From an uncultured Flavobacteriaceae bacterium (GTDB lineage: Bacteria; Bacteroidota; Bacteroidia; Flavobacteriales; Flavobacteriaceae): a DNA stretch of 64,000 nt. The number at the start of each line of letters is the position of its first letter. Positions within the stretch are counted from its first letter, which is position 1. The notes beneath the pieces are model-generated. The model ran no database searches and was not told where the DNA came from. It saw only the letters and a list, made by a program, of their open reading frames with translations. The stretch lies in the NCBI GenBank assembly GCA_938029725.1, contig CALHGE010000002.1, positions 124,001 through 188,000 of the forward strand, in the 5' to 3' direction. Of the stretch, positions 59,791 to 64,000 are shown in pieces. The position numbers were made by a program, and so were the translations under genes.

Positions 59791-59886
59791 TATCAATTTT
59801 TATAATAGAGGTATCGAAAAGTCCTTTTTATAGAAATAGGGAATCCCGAAAAATGGTATTATTTTTAACTTTCTAAATCGTAATAG

Positions 59887-60648
59887 ATGAAAATCGTTAT
59901 CTCTCCTGCAAAATCGCTGGACTTTGAAAGTGCCCTTCCAACTGAGAAATACACACAGCCCGCTTTCTTAGCGCAATCTGAAAAGTTGAATAAGGTTTTG
60001 CTAAAGAAAAAACCAAAAGCACTATCGGAGTTGATGCGTATTTCAGATAATTTAGCACAATTGAATTGGCAGAGAAATCAAGAATTTTCTACTCCTTTTA
60101 CAGTTGAAAACGCGCGTCCTGCAGTGTATGCTTTTAATGGAGATGTCTATCAAGGTTTAGATGCTGCCACCATTTCAGAAGAAAAATTAGACAAACTTCA
60201 AGATACCCTTCGCATCTTATCTGGTCTTTATGGTATACTAAAACCTCTAGATTTAATGCAAGCCTATCGCCTAGAAATGGGAACACAACTAAAAGTAGGT
60301 CGTAAAAAGAATTTATATGAATTCTGGAAAAAGGACCTAACCGATCATTTGAATTCAGAACTAGAAGCGGGTGAGCTTTTTATCAACCTGGCAAGTAATG
60401 AGTACTTCGGAGCCGTGGATGAAAAAGCATTGAAAGTAAGGGTTATTACACCGATTTTTAAAGATTGGAAGAATGATAAACTGAAAATCATCAGTTTCTT
60501 TGCCAAGAAAGCTAGAGGTTCGATGGTGCGATATATTATCGATTCAGATGCTAAAACTTTAGCCGATATTCAAGGTTTTAATTCTGATGACTATATGTTT
60601 AGTAAAGAACATACCCTCAAGGAAAACCAGCCTGTATTTATTCGATAG
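59887..60648 (+). CDS. yaaA: YaaA family peroxide stress protein
   Basis: 253 residues, the family's normal size. It opens with the signature [15 protein letters not shown] and contains [15 protein letters not shown] (about 78-92), [26 protein letters not shown] (about 112-137), [11 protein letters not shown] and a C-terminal [12 protein letters not shown]. YaaA limits free iron and DNA damage under hydrogen peroxide in E. coli and binds DNA. Monocistronic, 96 bp after the M23 gene. Confidence 0.92.
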   Translation: MKIVISPAKSLDFESALPTEKYTQPAFLAQSEKLNKVLLKKKPKALSELMRISDNLAQLNWQRNQEFSTPFTVENARPAVYAFNGDVYQGLDAATISEEKLDKLQDTLRILSGLYGILKPLDLMQAYRLEMGTQLKVGRKKNLYEFWKKDLTDHLNSELEAGELFINLASNEYFGAVDEKALKVRVITPIFKDWKNDKLKIISFFAKKARGSMVRYIIDSDAKTLADIQGFNSDDYMFSKEHTLKENQPVFIR

Positions 60649-60706
60649 AATAATTTGAGCTAGCGTTCGTTTAAAAGGTAGGTGATATGCCCATTAAACA
60701 AATGAT

Positions 60707-61063
60707 ATGAGAAAGGCTGCTGTTTTACTACTTACAATTTTATTTTTTTCTTTTGGATGTACTGACTTTGATGACAAACTAAACGTTCAGATAAGAGTTC
60801 AAAACAGTACTGAAATAATGCTTGCTAAGGTTTCCATCGATACTTTAGAATACAGCGCTATTGATGCAGGCAACAAAACAGCGTATAAGTTGAAAGATGA
60901 TTTTTTGCCCATAAGTCAAATTATTGTAGCAACAGACTCTTTGGTTATCCCTGTGACAATAGATAATATTCAACAAGATACTTTACTGCCTGGGCGGTAT
61001 ACCTACAAAATCAATACCTTTTCAGCAGCAGATGGTCTGCAGTTTGAAGTAATAGAAGATTAG
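60707..61063 (+). CDS. Small lipoprotein of unknown function
   Basis: 118 residues. Lipoprotein signal at 1-18 (lipobox FFSFGC). The mature part is probably all beta: DKLNVQIRVQNSTEIMLAKVSI, LEYSAIDAGNKTAYKL, and a final TYKINTFSAADGLQFEVIE. No domain recognised. It ends directly at the base before the thx gene on the other strand (61064), so the two are convergent without a gap, and any terminator must be shared or absent. Confidence 0.75.
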   Translation: MRKAAVLLLTILFFSFGCTDFDDKLNVQIRVQNSTEIMLAKVSIDTLEYSAIDAGNKTAYKLKDDFLPISQIIVATDSLVIPVTIDNIQQDTLLPGRYTYKINTFSAADGLQFEVIED

Positions 61064-61192
61064 CTATTTTTTCTTGCTCACAGCAATTTTATCTTCTACT
61101 CTGGGGCGTTTTTTTATTTTTCTAGGTCTTCGAACGCCAAAAGAACCATTTGAAATTTTTCCTCTTCTCGATTTTTTATCTCCTCTGCCCAT
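61064..61192 (-). CDS. 30S ribosomal protein THX
   Basis: 42 codons, too short for ordinary length cut-offs. The start MGRGDKKSRRGKIS and the following NGSFGVRRPRK are the family signature; the C-terminus is lysine- and arginine-rich (VSKKK before the stop). It is a tiny, highly basic protein that fills a cavity in the 30S head, known from Thermus and plant chloroplasts and widespread in Bacteroidota. It is read on the minus strand from ATG 61192. It abuts the lipoprotein gene with no space. Codon by codon reading confirmed no internal stop. Confidence 0.93.
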   Translation of the reverse strand: MGRGDKKSRRGKISNGSFGVRRPRKIKKRPRVEDKIAVSKKK

Positions 61193-61354
61193 ACATAAAT
61201 TATTTAATTCTCTTTCTGTGAAGGTAAAAGCTTATTGCTTTTCTGTAAGTTACGAAATCAGAATTAGAAAGGCATTACTGAACTTTTTAGAAGGTCTTAG
61301 GTATTTGTTTAGAAATATAGCCAAACACTACTAAGAAGTGTCTATTTTAGAGAT

Positions 61355-62079
61355 ATGTATTATTATCTTATTCTCGCCTTACAGGGCTATTGTGTTTGCC
61401 ATTGTTATGTCAATCGAAATGAGTACTATTGGATTTTTGGCATTGTATTCTTACCCGGTATTGGGTCGCTCGTTTACCTATTTATGAATGTAGTTCAAAA
61501 ACATAATATTGATAAAGTACAGCAAGGTGTGATTGCAATAATCAATCCTAGTAAGAAGATTATTGATTTAGAAAAACAACTTAAATTTGCGACTAGTTTC
61601 GAAAACAAGGTTGCCCTAGCGGATGCTTACTTTGAGTCAGAACATTTTGAAAAAGCTATTGAACAGTATGAAGGATCATTAAAAGGTGTTTTCATTACAG
61701 ATTTTTATGTCATTTCAAAATTACAGGAAGCGCACTACTTTTCTTCTCAATTTGAGAAGGCTATGGAATAAGCTGAACGTATTAAAGAACATCTCAAGTT
61801 GAAAAAATTACGCGCTTCATTTTTAGATGCCTTAGTATTAAAAAAAACGGGTCATATTGAAGAAGCGGAAACACGCTTGAGAACTTTTGATGCCCCTTAT
61901 GCTAGATGCCAAGAAAGGTTAGAGTTTGCTACGTTTTTATTCGAAATGTAAAGACCTCAGGGGCGAGAGACCTTCTTTGCGAAATGGTGACAGAATCTGA
62001 AGCTATGTCAAAGTCGAGTTATAGGCAAAATAGAATTTTAATCAGTAAAGCCAAAGAGCTCTTGGCAGCCAATTTTTAA
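61355..62079 (+). pseudogene. Decayed TPR-containing membrane protein
   Basis: The intact parent would have two membrane helices (residues about 1-46, similar to the PLD N-terminal anchor) and TPR repeats. The first 138 codons are open, then TAA (61769-61771) interrupts a TPR helix (FEKAME). The same frame continues with clear TPR text (LDALVLKKTGHIEEAETRLR) to TAA at 61949. A one-base shift at or just before 61948 restores reading (KTSGARDLLCEMVTESEAMSKSSY) to TAA at 62077-62079. That stop overlaps the start of the next gene (TAATG), as if once coupled. Two lesions make it non-functional, or two short fragments at best. Confidence 0.88.
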
Positions 62080-62738
62080 TGTTTTTACACAGCCACCCAT
62101 ATGAGCCTTTTCTATTTCCTGAAGCTACTAAGCTAATTGTTGGTACACTTCCTCCACCTCGATTTACCAAAGGGGAGCTCAAAGACGATGATGTTGATTT
62201 TTGTTATGGCAGTAGAAATGGACAGTTGTGGCCTATTCTAGATAGAATTTTCACACTTAATTTAAAATACGAAACTACCGATTATGCAGCGCAGCAGCGA
62301 AGAAATTTTTTATGGCAACATAAAATTGGAGTTTGTGATATTGTAGCCAGTGCTGAGCGAGAAAAAATAGACGCCTCTGATTTAGGAATGAAAAATATCA
62401 AACTACGGAATCTAATAGGATATTTACAAGTGTATAAAAAAGTAGACACACTTTTATTTACAGGAGGCAATAGTAAAAACGGACCCGAATATTTTTTTAG
62501 AAAGTATTTAAAAGAGCATGAGTTGAAGCTACAGGTGGTCTCTGATGTGGTTCCAAGAATACATGAATTTGAATTGCCTTTGTCAAACAGAATTATTAAA
62601 ACAGTATCTCTAACGGCTCCTTCAGGAGCTGCGAATAGAGCTGTTGGAAGTATGGATTTATACAAAAAGATGAAGAAAGAAAATCCAGCCTTTAATACCC
62701 TAGATTTTCGAGTGCTGCAGTACCGCGATTTTTTTTGA
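62079..62738 (+). CDS. Uracil-DNA glycosylase superfamily protein
   Basis: 219 residues. The fold is indicated by KLIVGTLPPPRF near residue 19 (the VGxxPG-like active-site strand), WPILDRIFTLN with QQRRNFLWQHKIGVCDIVASAEREKIDASDLGM, and the late LTAPSGAANRAVG loop (about 185-197), analogous to the HPS/DNA-insertion loop. It likely excises uracil, hypoxanthine or mismatched bases from DNA; the exact class is not clear. The start overlaps the last base of the TPR pseudogene. Confidence 0.82.
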   Translation: MFLHSHPYEPFLFPEATKLIVGTLPPPRFTKGELKDDDVDFCYGSRNGQLWPILDRIFTLNLKYETTDYAAQQRRNFLWQHKIGVCDIVASAEREKIDASDLGMKNIKLRNLIGYLQVYKKVDTLLFTGGNSKNGPEYFFRKYLKEHELKLQVVSDVVPRIHEFELPLSNRIIKTVSLTAPSGAANRAVGSMDLYKKMKKENPAFNTLDFRVLQYRDFF

Positions 62739-62763
62739 AGAAACTACGAAACTGATAAAACTA

Positions 62764-62797
62764 AAAAGAGCTCAACCAATTAAGATCAAGCTCTTTT
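62764..62797 (+). terminator. Possible terminator after the glycosylase-family gene
   Basis: A 9-bp perfect stem (AAAAGAGCT with AGCTCTTTT) around a 16-nt loop, ending in four Ts, 25 bp after the stop. The long loop lowers confidence. Confidence 0.5.
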
Positions 62798-63034
62798 ACG
62801 AGAACACTATATGAAAATGAAAAATTTTATTTCGTTTTTATTACATACCAAAAGTAGGTTCCTTATGTGCCATTTCGAAAATATTGTTGTGAATGGTGTT
62901 GGATTTGTGGTGTAGCATGGTTTTTTTGTGATTTGAGGTATTTTGAAGCTAGCAATTAGCGATTAATAGCGATATTTGAGGTTCAATTTATGAGTCTTAT
63001 TTTTCATAGATTCACCCAATTTTAAATTAGAGAT

Positions 63035-64000
63035 ATGCAGCAATCAGAACGTTTAACAGAGTTTAAGAAATCGGTCAATAACAAGTTTAATGTCTACAAT
63101 AGCTTGTTTCTGAACTTGCCATATCGCAATATTGAAAATGTGGGTATGTTAATTCCATTGATGTTAGATCAATGTCAAAAGGGATTAAAATCAGGAAAAA
63201 ACCCTAAGGAGATATTAGAAGCTTTTTTTCAAAACTATGTTAATATTGAATCAGAGGAAGAACGCATCGATTTTATGTTCCGTATTATTCAATATGTGGA
63301 GCGGCAAGTAGTGCTCTATGATAGTGTTGAAGATGCTGCTTTTCCTAAACTTCATGAGCATACCAGTTCCTTATCCATCAAAGATTATTTTCAGTTAGTT
63401 GACAAAAACAAAAGTTGGGACCAAATCGCAGATCAACTTTCTAATTTTAGTGCTCGTATTGTACTCACGGCGCATCCGACACAATTTTATACGCCTGCTG
63501 TTTTAGATATTATTGCAAACTTAAGATCACTTATTCTTGAAGACAAAATCGATGAAATTGATGTTGTTTTGCAGCAGTTGGGTTTAACATCTTTAATTAA
63601 TACTAAAAAGCCTACGCCTTTAGACGAGGCAAAGAACATCATATATATTCTTAGAAATGTGTATTACCAAGCAGTAGGCGACTTATACGATTATATCAAA
63701 GCCAATATTGGAGATCACGATTTTGAAAATCATAATATCATGAAATTGGGCTTTTGGCCTGGTGGAGATCGTGACGGAAACCCTTTTGTGACTGCAGATA
63801 TCACAAAAGATGTAGCAGATGAGCTTCGTGTTAACTTAATGAAATGCTATTACAATGATTTAAAAGTATTACAACAGAAGCTTACTTTTAAAGGATTACA
63901 AGCTTCGATAACGCAGCTCAGAAATAATTTGTACACGGCGATGTTCAATCCTAAGAAAACGGTTGGATATGATGACATCATTGGGCCATTGCTAGATATA
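63035..64000 (+). CDS. ppc: Phosphoenolpyruvate carboxylase (3' end beyond window)
   Basis: 322 complete codons from ATG 63035, open to the window edge. Two diagnostic motifs are visible: the catalytic histidine region VLTAHPTQFYTPAV (about 147-160) and the PEP/bicarbonate site GFWPGGDRDGNPFVT (about 240-254). It carboxylates phosphoenolpyruvate to oxaloacetate, feeding the TCA cycle. The usual full length is around 850-880 residues, so about 40 percent is shown. No in-frame stop appears before position 64000, and no neighbour on the left seems to belong to its operon. Confidence 0.95.
   Translation, partial: MQQSERLTEFKKSVNNKFNVYNSLFLNLPYRNIENVGMLIPLMLDQCQKGLKSGKNPKEILEAFFQNYVNIESEEERIDFMFRIIQYVERQVVLYDSVEDAAFPKLHEHTSSLSIKDYFQLVDKNKSWDQIADQLSNFSARIVLTAHPTQFYTPAVLDIIANLRSLILEDKIDEIDVVLQQLGLTSLINTKKPTPLDEAKNIIYILRNVYYQAVGDLYDYIKANIGDHDFENHNIMKLGFWPGGDRDGNPFVTADITKDVADELRVNLMKCYYNDLKVLQQKLTFKGLQASITQLRNNLYTAMFNPKKTVGYDDIIGPLLDI

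Noticed and set aside
62813-62917. 34-codon frame starting MKMKNF before ppc
   Set aside because: No family features, ordinary AT-rich leader sequence, and no homologue recognised.
1-64000. CRISPR arrays, tRNA or rRNA genes, transposons, prophage genes
   Set aside because: No regular spacer arrays, cloverleaf sequences with CCA-type ends, transposase motifs or phage structural genes were seen by eye; a tRNA or CRISPR scan would settle this.

Overview
The window is a low-GC (upper-30s percent by eye) chromosomal segment of a Bacteroidota bacterium, almost certainly a marine-type member of the Flavobacteriaceae. The evidence is a type IX secretion pair (a PorP/SprF-like protein next to a 1,600-residue Calx-beta protein with a gliding-motility C-terminal sorting domain), DUF6702, DUF6503, DUF1573 and CarbopepD-regulatory families, a lone PASTA protein between ddl and an rluA-type gene, a small basic ribosomal protein THX, and upstream motifs of the Bacteroidota type TAnnTTTG. 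No tRNA, rRNA, CRISPR array, insertion sequence, prophage or obvious island was seen. It reads as ordinary, densely packed core chromosome.

Layout. 1-4.7 kb: three tandem paralogous secreted proteins with a carboxypeptidase-regulatory-like domain (the first cut by the window edge), a DUF6702 protein and an M1 aminopeptidase. 4.8-10.4 kb: TatA-type protein, PAP2 phosphatase, O-methyltransferase, acetyltransferase, kynureninase, an MFS transporter and a DUF6503 protein. 10.5-17.2 kb: a ClpP-family protease, then the PorP-like gene and the giant Calx-beta adhesin. 17.7-27 kb: kynurenine 3-monooxygenase, two small membrane/secreted proteins, a zinc-ribbon-type coiled-coil protein that has lost every cysteine, Nif3-like protein, LpxK, a TPR hybrid histidine kinase translationally coupled to a GAPDH paralogue, and lipoyl synthase. 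27-31 kb: membrane protein plus XRE regulator, an orphan ECF sigma factor, a small cysteine-rich membrane protein, and an ECF sigma/anti-sigma pair. 31-38 kb: MurB, aminotransferase, aspartyl-protease/PDZ protein, DUF1573 protein, valyl-tRNA synthetase. 38-44 kb: small accessory enzymes and membrane proteins, including a clearly decayed locus (39.5-40.0 kb) in which a truncated Crp/Fnr-type gene is joined to a frameshifted NAD(P)H oxidoreductase. 44-49 kb: minus-strand cluster rsfS-ftsH-LUD-cdsA-psd-acbP linking ribosome silencing, membrane proteolysis and phospholipid synthesis, with birA divergent. 50-57 kb: pyrE and an SRPBCC protein, Nudix hydrolase, M14 carboxypeptidase, a PAS histidine kinase with its response regulator, coaD and ddl. 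57.5-64 kb: PASTA protein, RluA-type pseudouridine synthase, M23 peptidase, YaaA, a lipoprotein, the short thx gene (61064-61192, minus), a TPR pseudogene, a uracil-DNA-glycosylase-superfamily protein, and the 5' part of phosphoenolpyruvate carboxylase.

Functional themes are envelope building (LpxK, MurB, Ddl, CdsA, Psd, PASTA, M23), secretion and adhesion (TatA, PorP/Calx-beta), tryptophan/kynurenine metabolism (KynU and KMO about 9.5 kb apart), and signalling (two histidine kinases, two ECF sigma factors, an XRE regulator). I did not find a convincing new multi-gene system. The items most worth a second look are the two decayed loci, the hidden thx gene, the 366-bp Calx-beta repeat array, the cysteine-less zinc-ribbon protein, the GAPDH-kinase coupling, and structured intergenic DNA around the XRE gene.
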